Source: Streptococcus parasuis
Lineage (GTDB): Bacteria; Bacillota; Bacilli; Lactobacillales; Streptococcaceae
Length of the DNA: 64,000 bases
NCBI RefSeq assembly: GCF_021654455.1
Contig: NZ_AP024276.1
Location: 1,550,001-1,614,000, forward strand
Direction of reading: 5' to 3'
The notes beneath the pieces are model-generated. The model saw nothing but the letters and a program-made list of their open reading frames with translations. It did not search any database and was not told the origin of the DNA. Positions 9,153-18,404 of this stretch are shown here, piece by piece. Positions within the stretch are counted from its first letter, which is position 1; each line of letters starts with the position of its first letter. The translations under genes were made by a program, and so were the position numbers.

Positions 9153-11151
9153 AGGAAACAATTTGTTTATAAGTTCGTGTTGTTATTGCAAAAACCATCA
9201 AGTAGAGCAAGAAATAGACCACACAAATTCCTATCGTTACGTGTAACATTAATTCCATATTTACAACACCGATTGAGACAAGGATGGCGGATAACATCTT
9301 ATAGGCAAAACCAAGATGAACGATAGCCAGGAAGATTGGAAGGAAAAATACCATCAACAACTGCTTACGGATAGACTGTCTCGTCTGATCCTCATCCAGA
9401 CCAACCTTGGTCATGATGATAAAGCGATCTCTGTCTTCATAGCCTTCTGAAATCTGTTTGAAATAGATGACCAATACCACCGCCATCAGGAAGGTGAGCG
9501 ATAGCAAGAGCCCAATGAAGAAAAGTGAACCAGCAAAACTGAAAAAGTTCCTTGTTGCATAGGCGCGGTAAGCCAGACTGACCGTGTTTGTTCCATCAGG
9601 AAGGATATTGGAAGTCCAAAGTTCGCTTTCAAAAGTTCCGGATAAGAAAACCTCTTGGCCAATAACCTGTTCTTCTTCTGACAAACTGCTTTCAAAGCCC
9701 ATATAATAGTGATTCTCAGCTTGATTTTCAAATATCATCAAATCTTGAACCACAACGATCAAATACTGACTGACATTGAAAGTCACATAGTCTGGCAGAT
9801 GTCCCAAGGTCACATTTTTAGACAAGACTTGGGCAACTTCCATCTCCTTTTCATCAAAGGTGAGGGTTTGACCAGCTTGAAACTGGACTCCCTTACTATA
9901 AATGGCCACTTGGTCAGCTGCTAACTCCAGTTTTTGACCAGTCATCTTTTCATAGCTGGCTTGATCAAGGATAAACCCAATACCAAGGTCAGAGAAATCT
10001 ATACTAGCTGCTTTTTCATCCGTCAAAAATCTTACTTGCTGATGGGTCACTTCAGAAAAATAGGCTTGCTGATAGGGATAGACTACCTTACTTTCCACAG
10101 GAATCCCCGCCTCTTCCAAGATAGTATCCGCCCACTCCTCCACTTGTGTCTTTGAAGTGGTAGGTTCCATGACAACATCAATCGAATAATCATTTGGATT
10201 CTGGTTGGCGATATAATCCTTACCACCGATGTAAATATTAAGTCCTCCAACCATGGTCACTAAAAACATAGTGGATAAAATGGTGATCGTAGCAAGACCC
10301 AGAGCATTTTTCCGCATACGGAAAATCAAGTTAGATACAGAAATAAAATTGTCTGGCTTATAATAATAGGTCTGACGGCGCTTGAGCCAGTTTAATAGAC
10401 TGATAACACCTGCTTGGAAGAGCAAATAAGTTCCAAGGATAACCAGAAGAGTTGCTCCGAAGAAGCTTGGAATAGCCTGTATAGGACTCGTCACTAGTTG
10501 GGCAATAACATAGCCTGCCCCCAGTAAAATAAGAGCTAAAAGAGTTTGCAACCAGAGGAATCCTGTTTTCTTATCCCCACGCTTCTTGCCCTGAACCAGC
10601 TTGAGAGAGTCAGTCAAGCCTAGCTTTCCGATATTAACTAGGCTGACTAAAATGAAAATTCCATAGAGATAGGCAAGTACAATTGCCACATTTTTCAATT
10701 GAAAGACGGATGTCAAAACAACTGGCATTTGCATGGTCTTAAGCAAGAGCGCATAGAAAAGTTTGTCCAGGGCCAGTCCTAAAAGGAGGCCGGTCAAAAT
10801 AGTGCTAGTTGAGTAGACCACATTTTCTAGGAAAGTCATCAAAAGAAGGTGTTTTTTCTCCAAACCCAGAATACTATAGACGCCGAACTCTTTTGACCGT
10901 TGCTTCATGACAAAACTATTAGCATAAAAAACCATAATAGCAACTGCTAACATGACCACAATCATACCAAACCCCAACACTTGGGTCACTCCATTTGCCC
11001 CCTTGACTTGACCTAAATCAGGATGAAAAGCTAATGATGCAAATATATAAGAAATGGCTGTGGAAACAATGGTCATTATTGCGTATGGGTAGTAGAGACG
11101 ACGGTTCTTTTTTAGATTGGTTAGCGCCAATCGAAAGCATAGTCCAAACAT
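9151..11151 (-). CDS. BceB-type ABC transporter permease (FtsX family)
   Basis: A 666-residue membrane permease of peptide-antibiotic detoxification transporters. The pattern is typical of BceB: about ten membrane segments, with one large extracellular domain of roughly 200 residues (from about GGKDYIANQNPNDYS to DGTNTVSLAYRAY) between segments 7 and 8, which senses the antibiotic. The ATG at 11151 is preferred over a GTG at 11160 because GAGG sits 7 nt before it. It follows its ATPase gene directly. Likely substrates are bacitracin, nisin or similar lipid-II binders; the exact one cannot be read. Confidence 0.9.
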   Translation of the reverse strand: MFGLCFRLALTNLKKNRRLYYPYAIMTIVSTAISYIFASLAFHPDLGQVKGANGVTQVLGFGMIVVMLAVAIMVFYANSFVMKQRSKEFGVYSILGLEKKHLLLMTFLENVVYSTSTILTGLLLGLALDKLFYALLLKTMQMPVVLTSVFQLKNVAIVLAYLYGIFILVSLVNIGKLGLTDSLKLVQGKKRGDKKTGFLWLQTLLALILLGAGYVIAQLVTSPIQAIPSFFGATLLVILGTYLLFQAGVISLLNWLKRRQTYYYKPDNFISVSNLIFRMRKNALGLATITILSTMFLVTMVGGLNIYIGGKDYIANQNPNDYSIDVVMEPTTSKTQVEEWADTILEEAGIPVESKVVYPYQQAYFSEVTHQQVRFLTDEKAASIDFSDLGIGFILDQASYEKMTGQKLELAADQVAIYSKGVQFQAGQTLTFDEKEMEVAQVLSKNVTLGHLPDYVTFNVSQYLIVVVQDLMIFENQAENHYYMGFESSLSEEEQVIGQEVFLSGTFESELWTSNILPDGTNTVSLAYRAYATRNFFSFAGSLFFIGLLLSLTFLMAVVLVIYFKQISEGYEDRDRFIIMTKVGLDEDQTRQSIRKQLLMVFFLPIFLAIVHLGFAYKMLSAILVSIGVVNMELMLHVTIGICVVYFLLYLMVFAITTRTYKQIVS

Positions 11152-11152
11152 A

Positions 11153-11911
11153 CTACTCACCTCGATTCGCCATAAGAGTCAGAGTATCTGATATCAACTG
11201 AAACATCTCTTGACTGGTCCGTTCACCTCGGTAGATTTGGTTATAGAGAATACCATCTTTGATAAATAAAACCCGTTTTGCCCGACTTGCTGCAGCTGTC
11301 GAATGGGTTACCATCAGAATCGTTTGCCCCTGCTGATTAATTTGTTCAAAAATATCCAGTAAGGTTGCTGACGATTTGGAATCTAAGGCACCAGTCGGCT
11401 CATCTGCTAGAAGAATTTCTGGTCGTGTGATAATAGCACGCGCTACCGCAACTCGTTGTTGCTGACCTCCTGAGATTTCGTATGGCATTTTCTCCTGCAA
11501 GGTCCCAATTTCAAGACTATTGAGTGTACGTACCAAACGCTTGTTCATCTCATCTATCGGAAAGCGAGAAAGAACTAATGGCAGGAGAACATTGTCCTTG
11601 ACGGATAAGGTATCCAAGAGGTTAAAGTCCTGGAATACAAAGCCCAATCTCTCCCGACGAAAGGCTGCTGCTTCCTTGCTCTTGATAGACTGTGTATCCA
11701 AACCGTTCAGCAAAACCTTGCCTCGCGTTGGCTTATCGAGGGTGGCCAAAATATTGAGCAAGGTCGACTTCCCTGAGCCAGACTCACCCATGATAGCGAC
11801 ATATTCTCCCTCTTCTACAGTAAAATGAATATCTTTTAAGGCCTCTACTTGCCCTGCCTTAAAGCGTGAACTATAAATCTTTTGCACATGCTGAACATCT
11901 AAGACGGTCAT
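11153..11911 (-). CDS. BceA-type ABC transporter ATPase
   Basis: A 252-residue ATPase of the MacB/BceA group. Walker A is GESGSGKST, the signature is ISGGQQQRVAVARAI, and Walker B is EILLADEPTGALD. The Q-loop FQDFNLL and the switch histidine in LMVTHS are intact. It pairs with the permease immediately downstream (one base between stop and start). In this class the transporter both frees lipid-linked targets from antibiotic and signals to its partner kinase, encoded next upstream. Confidence 0.95.
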   Translation of the reverse strand: MTVLDVQHVQKIYSSRFKAGQVEALKDIHFTVEEGEYVAIMGESGSGKSTLLNILATLDKPTRGKVLLNGLDTQSIKSKEAAAFRRERLGFVFQDFNLLDTLSVKDNVLLPLVLSRFPIDEMNKRLVRTLNSLEIGTLQEKMPYEISGGQQQRVAVARAIITRPEILLADEPTGALDSKSSATLLDIFEQINQQGQTILMVTHSTAAASRAKRVLFIKDGILYNQIYRGERTSQEMFQLISDTLTLMANRGE

Positions 11912-12006
11912 AACATCACTCCCTTTCTTTTTCTACCTCCATTCTAGCTTATGCCAATATAAGCTGCCATAGCTCAAGCTTTCATTAAAGTGACAAATTT
12001 GTAAGA

Positions 12007-12999
12007 CTAGTCTATGACAAGTTCAACCTCCTTGATCCCGATTCGAACTTCGGTTCCCTGACCCACTTTGGAGCTTAGTTTTAGGGAATAGCCCAGCTCC
12101 GCTGCGATTTTACGTGAAAGATAAAGCCCAAGTCCCGAAGATTGCTGTGTTCTACGACCATTGAATCCTGAAAAACCACGTTCAAAGACCCGTTCCAAAT
12201 CACTCTCTGCAATCCCGATTCCTGTATCACCAATGACCAAATCATCTCCGTCCAAAACAATCGAAATGGTCCCTTCCTGACAATACTTGAGGGCATTGGA
12301 TAAAATTTGCTCAATCAGAAGTCCTAGCCACCGTTTATCAGTCCTTAAAATCCGATCCAGTTGTCCTAAGTCCAAACGATTGTTAGACTGTATAAAAAAG
12401 AGAGAATATTTCTTCACCAGAGTCCTGATGAGCTCATCTAAATGAACAGGTTCAATGACTAAATCATCATGAAAAGACTGGAGTCGCAAGTAATTCAAGA
12501 CCAAACCAGTATACTGCTCTATCTTGAACAACTCAGATTCTAGTTGGTGACGAATTTGACTGGTCTCAATTTCATTGATTAAGAGGTGGCTGGCTGCTAT
12601 AGGTGTTTTCATTTGATGGACCCAGAGGGTATAGTAATCATCTAATTCAGCCTGGTCCTTTCGCTGCTTTTCAAAGAGTGATTTATTTTCGACCTCCAGT
12701 CTTTCCAACTTCTCATGTAAGCAACGCTCACTAACTGTCATTGATGCGACCTTCTGACCACGCCAGATTTTTCTAAAACGAGAAAACTCGACAAGAAGGT
12801 CGAACAAAAGAGCAAGAAACCAGCAGAGACTGAGAAGGGTAAGGGCATAAATGATTAAATTGATGTCTATTTCAAAAAGAGAGCCGAATCCTAGAATAAT
12901 CCCCGAAAAAACGATAAAGGCAAGGAGAAAAATCCAACGATGGCCAAGCCAAGAACCTAGAAATTGATAAAAAACGCTACGAAAATCATCTTTATTCAT
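12007..12999 (-). CDS. BceS-type intramembrane-sensing histidine kinase
   Basis: A 330-residue sensor kinase with two membrane segments near the N-terminus (about residues 18-36 and 44-66) and almost no extracellular loop, the mark of kinases that receive their signal from a BceAB transporter. The phosphoacceptor is in WVHQMKTPIAAS, and the ATPase domain has N-box LSNALKYC, DTGIGI and GLGLYLSRKIA. It overlaps the response regulator gene by 8 nt. A 95-bp gap, with no clear terminator, separates it from the ATPase gene. Confidence 0.92.
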   Translation of the reverse strand: MNKDDFRSVFYQFLGSWLGHRWIFLLAFIVFSGIILGFGSLFEIDINLIIYALTLLSLCWFLALLFDLLVEFSRFRKIWRGQKVASMTVSERCLHEKLERLEVENKSLFEKQRKDQAELDDYYTLWVHQMKTPIAASHLLINEIETSQIRHQLESELFKIEQYTGLVLNYLRLQSFHDDLVIEPVHLDELIRTLVKKYSLFFIQSNNRLDLGQLDRILRTDKRWLGLLIEQILSNALKYCQEGTISIVLDGDDLVIGDTGIGIAESDLERVFERGFSGFNGRRTQQSSGLGLYLSRKIAAELGYSLKLSSKVGQGTEVRIGIKEVELVID

Positions 13000-13675
13000 G
13001 GATCCACACTAGGCCGTAGCCGACTCCTTTCTTGGTCGCAATGAGGTCTGGCAAGCCCAGTTCTGTCAATTTTTTGCGCAATCGGGCAATATTTACTGAT
13101 AAGGTATTATCATCGACAAAGATATCACTGTTCCATAACTCACGCATCAGTTCCTCGCGACTAACGACTTCTTTGCCATGCTCAAAAAGTACTCGTAAAA
13201 TCTGAAATTCATTACGAGTCAATTCTTCAACAGCTTCTGTATAGGAGATCTGCATAGTTTTTAAATCAAGTGCAACCTCTTCAAACCAGAGTAAACTCTG
13301 CTCACCAACAAAATCATAGGTTCTTCTCAAAAGTCCTTGTATTTTTGCCAAAAGTACTGTCATTTCAAAGGGTTTGGTCACAAAGTCATCCGCTCCCATA
13401 TTAATCGCCATGACAATATCCATCGGCTGATCATGCGAAGACAAAAACATGATGGGGACACGAGAGGTCTTACGGATTTCCTGACACCAATAATAGCCGT
13501 TAAAGAAAGGAAGACTGATATCAAGTATAATCAAGTGAGGTTGAAAATCGTCGATTTGCTTCAAAATCGTCTGAAAATCCTTTACTTCTTGAACCTGATA
13601 CCCCCAGTTCGTCAAGTTTTTAGCGACCAATTGGCTAATGGTTTTATCATCTTCGACTAGAAAAATCTTCTGCAT
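12992..13675 (-). CDS. BceR-type response regulator, OmpR family
   Basis: A 227-residue regulator with an N-terminal receiver (acidic pocket EDD, phosphoacceptor in LIILDISLP, then FLSSHD and the Lys in FVTKPF) and a C-terminal OmpR winged helix (TRNEFQILRVLFEHGKEVVSR). It is first in a five-step run: regulator, kinase, ATPase, permease, terminator. Together this reads as a bacitracin-type resistance module controlling its own transporter. Confidence 0.93.
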   Translation of the reverse strand: MQKIFLVEDDKTISQLVAKNLTNWGYQVQEVKDFQTILKQIDDFQPHLIILDISLPFFNGYYWCQEIRKTSRVPIMFLSSHDQPMDIVMAINMGADDFVTKPFEMTVLLAKIQGLLRRTYDFVGEQSLLWFEEVALDLKTMQISYTEAVEELTRNEFQILRVLFEHGKEVVSREELMRELWNSDIFVDDNTLSVNIARLRKKLTELGLPDLIATKKGVGYGLVWIHE

Positions 13676-13700
13676 CTGTGTCTCCTTTCACTCTTCTATT

Positions 13701-13730
13701 ATTATAGCCTATTCCATAAAATTTATGCAA
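13701..13730 (-). promoter_or_regulatory. Promoter of the Bce-type operon
   Basis: Minus-strand TTGCAT at 13725-13730 and TATAAT at 13701-13706, spaced 18 bp. AAAGGAG precedes the regulator start codon. Confidence 0.65.
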
Positions 13731-13798
13731 ATTTATTCGGTGGAAATGAATGTGAATGTGAAATTTTTATGAAAATGGCCAAATAACTATACGAATAG

Positions 13799-13827
13799 TT
13801 GTCATCTATGCATGATTAGGTTATACT
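13799..13827 (+). promoter_or_regulatory. Promoter of the alpha/beta-hydrolase gene
   Basis: TTGTCA at 13799-13804 and TATACT at 13822-13827 with a 17-bp spacer, about 30 bp before the start codon at 13857. Confidence 0.7.
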
Positions 13828-13856
13828 ATTTATCTATAAGAAAACTTGAGGTTTTT

Positions 13857-15038
13857 ATGCCAAATTTACTAGATTACATTAAAAATATCCAATATGATAG
13901 TTTCTATGATCAAGCCATTAATAAATTAGATATTCTAGCCTTAACAGAATTATCTTATCTCCCCTTTGACGATCTTGTTCCGACAGAATTCGACAGTTCT
14001 GGTATTCGTATTGATAAATTATTTGATGCTTTCAATGAAAAATACAATCAAAAATTTCCTCCTTTTACCATGGTCACAAAGAGCCGCTTAACTCTTTTTG
14101 AATTAATGGCTAGCTCAAAACGCTATAAATACTTGAAAGCATTTGCCTATGTTAATGATTATCAGATTGATTTACAACAACAATTTGCAGCAGTTAGCTA
14201 TCACTTGGATAGGGATACAGTGTTGACCTGTTTCCGTGGCACCGACGATACCATCATTGGGTGGAAGGAAGATTTCCATATGACCTATATGAAGGAAATT
14301 CCTGCACAACAAGCTGCCAGTCGCTATTTGCAGGATATCATGGCTGCTCAACATTCTGATTTTTATGTTTCAGGCCACTCGAAGGGTGGTAATTTAGCAA
14401 TTTATGCTACTTCTCAACTTCCACCAGCCCTTCAACAATATATTTTGATTGTTTACGCTTTTGATGCTCCAGGACTTCATAAACAGTATTTGACGTCGGA
14501 TGGGTATTTGGGGATCGAACCAAAAATTGTACCAATTATTCCTCAAAATTCCATTGTAGGTATGATGTTGGAAACACCAGAAAAAGCGCAAATAGTGAGC
14601 AGTCGCACAATCGGTTTATTACAACACATCAGCTTTTCTTGGGAGGTAGATGGGTGCGATTTCCGGACCGCCCCAGCACTTACTGAAGAAAGTTTGCAAA
14701 TTGACCGTACCTTAAAAGCATGGACTGCTAGTTTAACAGAGGAAGAATTACAGGCCTTTTTCGATCTATTTTTTGGCATTTTCATTCAAGCTGGCATCGA
14801 ACGCTTTAGTGACTTTGTCATCAATCCCTTGCAAAAATTACAGGAGATTGATCGATTAAGAAAAGAATTTTCCCCTCAAGAAGCCGAGATGATGGATAAA
14901 CTCATTCGCATGCTCTTTGATACCCGTTATCAAATCTGGCTAGAAAGATGGAATAATCGCCTCCCAAAACCCGACCTAAATTTCCCTGATTGGAATGAAC
15001 TCTTTACTCTCCCAACTATCAATAAAAATAAAAGCTAG
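13857..15038 (+). CDS. Mbeg1-like (DUF2974) alpha/beta-hydrolase
   Basis: A 393-residue soluble protein of the DUF2974/Mbeg1-like family. The nucleophile elbow is FYVSGHSKGGNLAIYA, a G-H-S-K-G-G motif seen in this family, and the N-terminal half contains the conserved CFRGTDDTIIGWKED block. These features suggest a lipase or esterase fold; no substrate is known. The start at 13857 (MPNLLDYIKN) is chosen over an ATG 15 codons upstream, because that one lies inside the promoter-proximal leader. It is an isolated plus-strand gene. Confidence 0.8.
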   Translation: MPNLLDYIKNIQYDSFYDQAINKLDILALTELSYLPFDDLVPTEFDSSGIRIDKLFDAFNEKYNQKFPPFTMVTKSRLTLFELMASSKRYKYLKAFAYVNDYQIDLQQQFAAVSYHLDRDTVLTCFRGTDDTIIGWKEDFHMTYMKEIPAQQAASRYLQDIMAAQHSDFYVSGHSKGGNLAIYATSQLPPALQQYILIVYAFDAPGLHKQYLTSDGYLGIEPKIVPIIPQNSIVGMMLETPEKAQIVSSRTIGLLQHISFSWEVDGCDFRTAPALTEESLQIDRTLKAWTASLTEEELQAFFDLFFGIFIQAGIERFSDFVINPLQKLQEIDRLRKEFSPQEAEMMDKLIRMLFDTRYQIWLERWNNRLPKPDLNFPDWNELFTLPTINKNKS

Positions 15039-15066
15039 TTTAGGTTCTCTAAGCTAGCTTTGTTTA
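15031..15066 (+). terminator. Terminator after the alpha/beta-hydrolase gene
   Basis: Inverted repeat AAAGCTAG / CTAGCTTT at 15031-15038 and 15054-15061, with a moderate T-rich tail. It includes the stop codon. Confidence 0.5.
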
Positions 15067-15081
15067 TATAGTTTGAGATTT

Positions 15082-15379
15082 ATACTCTTTGAAAATCAAC
15101 ATACCCTCTCGTCAAGATCCTCGATGAGTGAAAAGTTCTAGTGCTATAGTTCTGCCTATTATAGTCGAATGAATTAGCTTTCAGACAAGGAACTGAGACG
15201 CAGGCTGTACTGAAGTACGGCAAGGCGAAAGTGACGATGTATCAAAGCTAATTCAAATGACTATACCTTAAAAAGAATGCCAGAAGGTGCTATCTTTAGC
15301 CTAAAGATAGACTGGGAAGAACTCATATCATTTGTGATGAGTTGTCAATAGATCTTCGATTCTAGTTGATTTTCAATGA
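15082..15379. mobile_element. MITE-like element, family A (copy 1)
   Basis: A 298-bp non-coding segment bounded by inverted ends. The left end contains ATACTC then TGAAAATCAAC; the right end is GTTGATTTTCA at 15365-15375 (11 bp perfect). The same end sequence bounds the element at 55392-55599. A smaller RUP-like element is nested at 15160-15265, and two hairpins occur at about 15289-15350. The right end overlaps the last codons and stop of the aminotransferase gene. Confidence 0.6.
15160..15265. mobile_element. RUP-like repeat nested in the larger element
   Basis: A 106-bp unit with 22-bp imperfect inverted ends: TATAGTC..GAATTAGCTTT on the left and its complement ending GACTATA on the right. 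Size, TATAGT ends and absence of coding capacity match the RUP elements of pneumococcus (about 107 bp, inserted at TA and thought to move with IS630-type transposase). Confidence 0.65.
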
Positions 15380-16497
15380 CTTTTGTCGTATGCTGCTAAA
15401 GCATTTCCTAATAGCTCCAATCCTTTTTTCAGTGTCTCTTGGTCACAGGCATAACCAATGCGAACATACCCCTCTTTTTCAAATCGACTTCCAGGTACAA
15501 CCAATACCCCATATTTTTCTAATAGGTTCAAAGAAAATTCTTCAATCGGAATAGGAACATCCAATTTGACAAAGGAGGTTGAGACAAAAGCAGGTTTTAT
15601 GTAGGATGCCCTAGGTTGCATAGATACCCAATGGTCCAAAATGGATAGATTTTCGTGGATAATGCGGTGGTTTCTTTTCAAAATTGCCTGGCGATTGTCC
15701 AAAGCAAGCTGAGCCACCATATCATCGAATACACCTGCGCAAATCAAGGTGTAATCCCTATAATCACGTAAAATGGAAATGACCTTCTCATTTGCAGCAA
15801 CCCAGCCAATACGAATACCTGCTAAGGAGTAGGTTTTGGACAAACTGTTGACTGCTATGCCATTTTCATACAGGTCTACAATTGAAGAATTGTTGTTTTC
15901 CGAAAACGATGTGTAAATTTCATCAACTAGTACATAGGCACCAACACTTGCCGCAATTGTAGCCACTTCTTTTAGGAAAACATCATCCATTACCGCACCC
16001 GTAGGGTTATTGGCATTATTTAAACAAATCATCTTTGTCTGAGGGCGAATTAATTGACGTAAATCATCTAAATCTGGTAACCAATTCAATTCTTCTTTAA
16101 TCTGCCAGTATTCAAGCTCTGCACCTAGTGATTTTGGAATATCATAGAGCTGTTGGTAAGTGGGATAGAGCGAAATAATATGATCACCTGGTTCAATTAG
16201 ACTAAAGAGGGCTAGAAAATTTGCTCCAGTAGCACCATTTGTCTGCAAGATATGTTCTGGTCCGATTGTACGATAGAGTTGACTGACTGATTTCTTAAAC
16301 CCTGGAGACCCCTCAATCCAGCCATAATCCAATTTTGTCTTTCCCAGTTCCTTGTAAAATGTCGCTGCAGAAGTATTGGTCAACTCAAAAAGTTCATCTA
16401 AGGTTAATGATTTGATGGAAACCCCTGCGATATCATATTTTGCATTTTTTTCATGGACATTCAGCCATTCTTCAACCCCAAAACGTGGTAATTTCAT
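15373..16497 (-). CDS. PLP-dependent aminotransferase, class I/II
   Basis: A 374-residue fold-type I aminotransferase. The PLP lysine lies in NSLSKTYSLAGIRIGW; NNANNPTGAVM and LVDEIYTSF are the other cofactor segments. The start at 16497 (MKLPRFGVEEWLN) is preferred to a TTG ten codons upstream. Similar streptococcal proteins are annotated only as aminotransferases; substrate is unknown. The gene stands alone. Its last residues (DKSH) and stop codon lie in the end of a repeat element, so the C-terminus may have been reshaped by the insertion. Confidence 0.85.
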   Translation of the reverse strand: MKLPRFGVEEWLNVHEKNAKYDIAGVSIKSLTLDELFELTNTSAATFYKELGKTKLDYGWIEGSPGFKKSVSQLYRTIGPEHILQTNGATGANFLALFSLIEPGDHIISLYPTYQQLYDIPKSLGAELEYWQIKEELNWLPDLDDLRQLIRPQTKMICLNNANNPTGAVMDDVFLKEVATIAASVGAYVLVDEIYTSFSENNNSSIVDLYENGIAVNSLSKTYSLAGIRIGWVAANEKVISILRDYRDYTLICAGVFDDMVAQLALDNRQAILKRNHRIIHENLSILDHWVSMQPRASYIKPAFVSTSFVKLDVPIPIEEFSLNLLEKYGVLVVPGSRFEKEGYVRIGYACDQETLKKGLELLGNALAAYDKSH

Positions 16498-16644
16498 CTT
16501 AATCTTCTTTCTAATATTCTCTATCAATCATTGTAACATGAAATGATTATTTCAATACTGGAAATAATAGTATTTTGGAAGGGTTTTGTGTCAAAATTAC
16601 TCCTTCCCCCACAAATGAATCAATTTCTTGTCAAAAGAAAAAAC

Positions 16645-16665
16645 CAATTTAGCAATGCTAAATTG
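16645..16665 (-). terminator. Terminator of the hprK operon
   Basis: CAATTTAGCA pairs with TGCTAAATTG around one base; a run of T follows on the minus strand. It lies 18 bp after the YtxH gene. Confidence 0.7.
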
Positions 16666-16682
16666 ATTCTTTGACTATTATT

Positions 16683-17219
16683 TTAGAGGTTGTGAGACTC
16701 TTCGCTATCATTTGTTGGTGCTTCAGTTACTTCCTCCACAGTAGGTTCAACAACAACAGAATCAATATCAATTTCAATATCCTCTGAAACTACCACAGCA
16801 TCTTCAATATCATCAGCCGTTACATCAACTGTTGGTGCTTTAGCGGTTTTAGCTTTAATTGCATCCAGAATATCCGCTGTAGAAAGATTTTGTTCTGCAA
16901 TTTTTTCTTTGATTTGTTCAAAGGTTTCCAAAGATTTTTCCTTGCCAGATTTGACCAAGTCTTCAACTGTCAGTTCTCCAGTTTCAAGTTGTGTTTTCAC
17001 TTCAGTGAACCGTTCAGATGCTTGTTTTCCTAGATCTTGGGCTTTGTTCACGAAATCAGCATTGATTTCATCATGATTTTCCTTGTAATCATTTGCAAAA
17101 TTGACTACCTTTTCTTTGACTACTTTACCAGTTTTGCTTGCTAGAAATACAGCAGCTGCTGCACCTCCTGCTGCTCCCAATAAGAGACTGGTTAGTACGC
17201 TACTAGATTTTCTTACCAT
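16683..17219 (-). CDS. YtxH-domain protein
   Basis: A 178-residue protein with a single N-terminal hydrophobic segment (VLTSLLLGAAGGAAAAVFLA) followed by the GKVVKEKV motif of YtxH/general stress proteins, a long charged helical region and a very acidic tail. The function is unknown; such proteins are membrane-tethered and often induced by stress. It overlaps the DUF948 gene by 17 nt and is the last gene of the hprK operon. Confidence 0.8.
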   Translation of the reverse strand: MVRKSSSVLTSLLLGAAGGAAAAVFLASKTGKVVKEKVVNFANDYKENHDEINADFVNKAQDLGKQASERFTEVKTQLETGELTVEDLVKSGKEKSLETFEQIKEKIAEQNLSTADILDAIKAKTAKAPTVDVTADDIEDAVVVSEDIEIDIDSVVVEPTVEEVTEAPTNDSEESHNL

Positions 17220-17616
17220 TTTTTTCTCCTTTCTTACCTAAGAGAGATGAGATAGCTGACAGAGCAGAGAGCGCTCCACCTGCCTTCACTGTATTTGCTC
17301 CAGCAGACTTAGCCTTGACTGTCAAATTTCTTGCTGATGTATTCAGGTCAGAAACTGAAGTTGACAAGTCTGCCACTGCTACAAATAGCGGATCAAGAGT
17401 AGCAACTTTTCCATTGACATCTTCTACCAAGACATTGGTCTTGGCTAATAGCTCATTGGTCTGGTAGAGTGTCACATTCACATCGCTAGTCAAGACCTTT
17501 AGGGTCTGTTGCGCTTCATCCGTTACTGTATTCAATTTTTTTAAAAACAAAATAATGTATACTGCCACCGCCGCGATGGACAAGGCAATAATCAACACTG
17601 AAATTTCAATAATCAT
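17203..17616 (-). CDS. DUF948-domain membrane protein
   Basis: A 137-residue protein starting MIIEISVLIIALSIAAVAVY, which is a single membrane anchor, followed by a coiled region with heptad-like spacing (TLDPLFVAVADLSTSVSDL) typical of DUF948. The start at 17616 has AAGGAG about 6 nt upstream; an upstream extension overlaps lgt and is rejected. DUF948 and YtxH genes are commonly paired in Firmicutes. No reaction is known. Confidence 0.85.
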   Translation of the reverse strand: MIIEISVLIIALSIAAVAVYIILFLKKLNTVTDEAQQTLKVLTSDVNVTLYQTNELLAKTNVLVEDVNGKVATLDPLFVAVADLSTSVSDLNTSARNLTVKAKSAGANTVKAGGALSALSAISSLLGKKGEKNGKKI

Positions 17617-17626
17617 ATTCTCTCCT

Positions 17627-18403
17627 TTATGGTTGATAGAACGGAATAGTTGCCTTTCTCCTCCGAAGCACAACCATGATAATACCAACGAAGATTAGGA
17701 TTCCAGACAACCATTGTGAGACGCGTACGCCCAAGAACATGAGACTATCCGTCCGCAATCCTTCAATTAAGAGGCGACCAACGCCATACCATATGAGGTA
17801 GAAAGCTGTGATTTCTCCCTGTTTGAGAAGTTTAGGACGTCTGCGTAATATACAAATCACTACAAATCCCAAAAAGTTCCACAACGATTCAAATAGGAAG
17901 GTTGGTTGACGATAAGCACCGTCAATATACATCTGATCACGTATGAATCTTGGTAAATAATTTAGGCTATCAACAGCTTTACCATAAGCTTCTTGGTTAA
18001 AGAAATTTCCCCAACGACCAATCGCTTGAGCCAACATGACCGAAGGCGCAACGACATCTAGAAAATCTAGAGTTTTGATAAAGCGGTACTGTGTAAAGAA
18101 ATACAAGATGATGGCTCCCGTAATCAAACCACCATAGATAGCAATTCCGCCATTCCAAATTGCAAAAACGGATAAGATATTGTCTTTATAGTCGCTCCAA
18201 GAAAAGGCAACGTAATATATTCTCGCTCCAACAATGGAAAGTGGAAAGGCAATCAAGATAAAATCCAAAATATCATCTTGAAGGATTTTCTTGCGTGGAG
18301 CCTCTTTTACTGCTAAGTAAACTCCGAGCATTAAACCAAGTAAAATACAGATGGCATACCAACGAATCTCTAGGGGGCCTAATGTAATTGCAACTGGATC
18401 CAT
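17627..18403 (-). CDS. lgt: Prolipoprotein diacylglyceryl transferase
   Basis: A 258-residue integral membrane enzyme that moves a diacylglyceryl group from phosphatidylglycerol to the lipobox cysteine of prolipoproteins, including the two binding proteins encoded in this window. The signature [13 protein letters not shown] is intact, and about seven membrane segments are visible. The start at 18403 (MDPVAITLG) is standard for the family. It begins 1 nt after the hprK stop codon region, as in other streptococci. Confidence 0.96.
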   Translation of the reverse strand: MDPVAITLGPLEIRWYAICILLGLMLGVYLAVKEAPRKKILQDDILDFILIAFPLSIVGARIYYVAFSWSDYKDNILSVFAIWNGGIAIYGGLITGAIILYFFTQYRFIKTLDFLDVVAPSVMLAQAIGRWGNFFNQEAYGKAVDSLNYLPRFIRDQMYIDGAYRQPTFLFESLWNFLGFVVICILRRRPKLLKQGEITAFYLIWYGVGRLLIEGLRTDSLMFLGVRVSQWLSGILIFVGIIMVVLRRRKATIPFYQP

Positions 18404-18404
18404 C

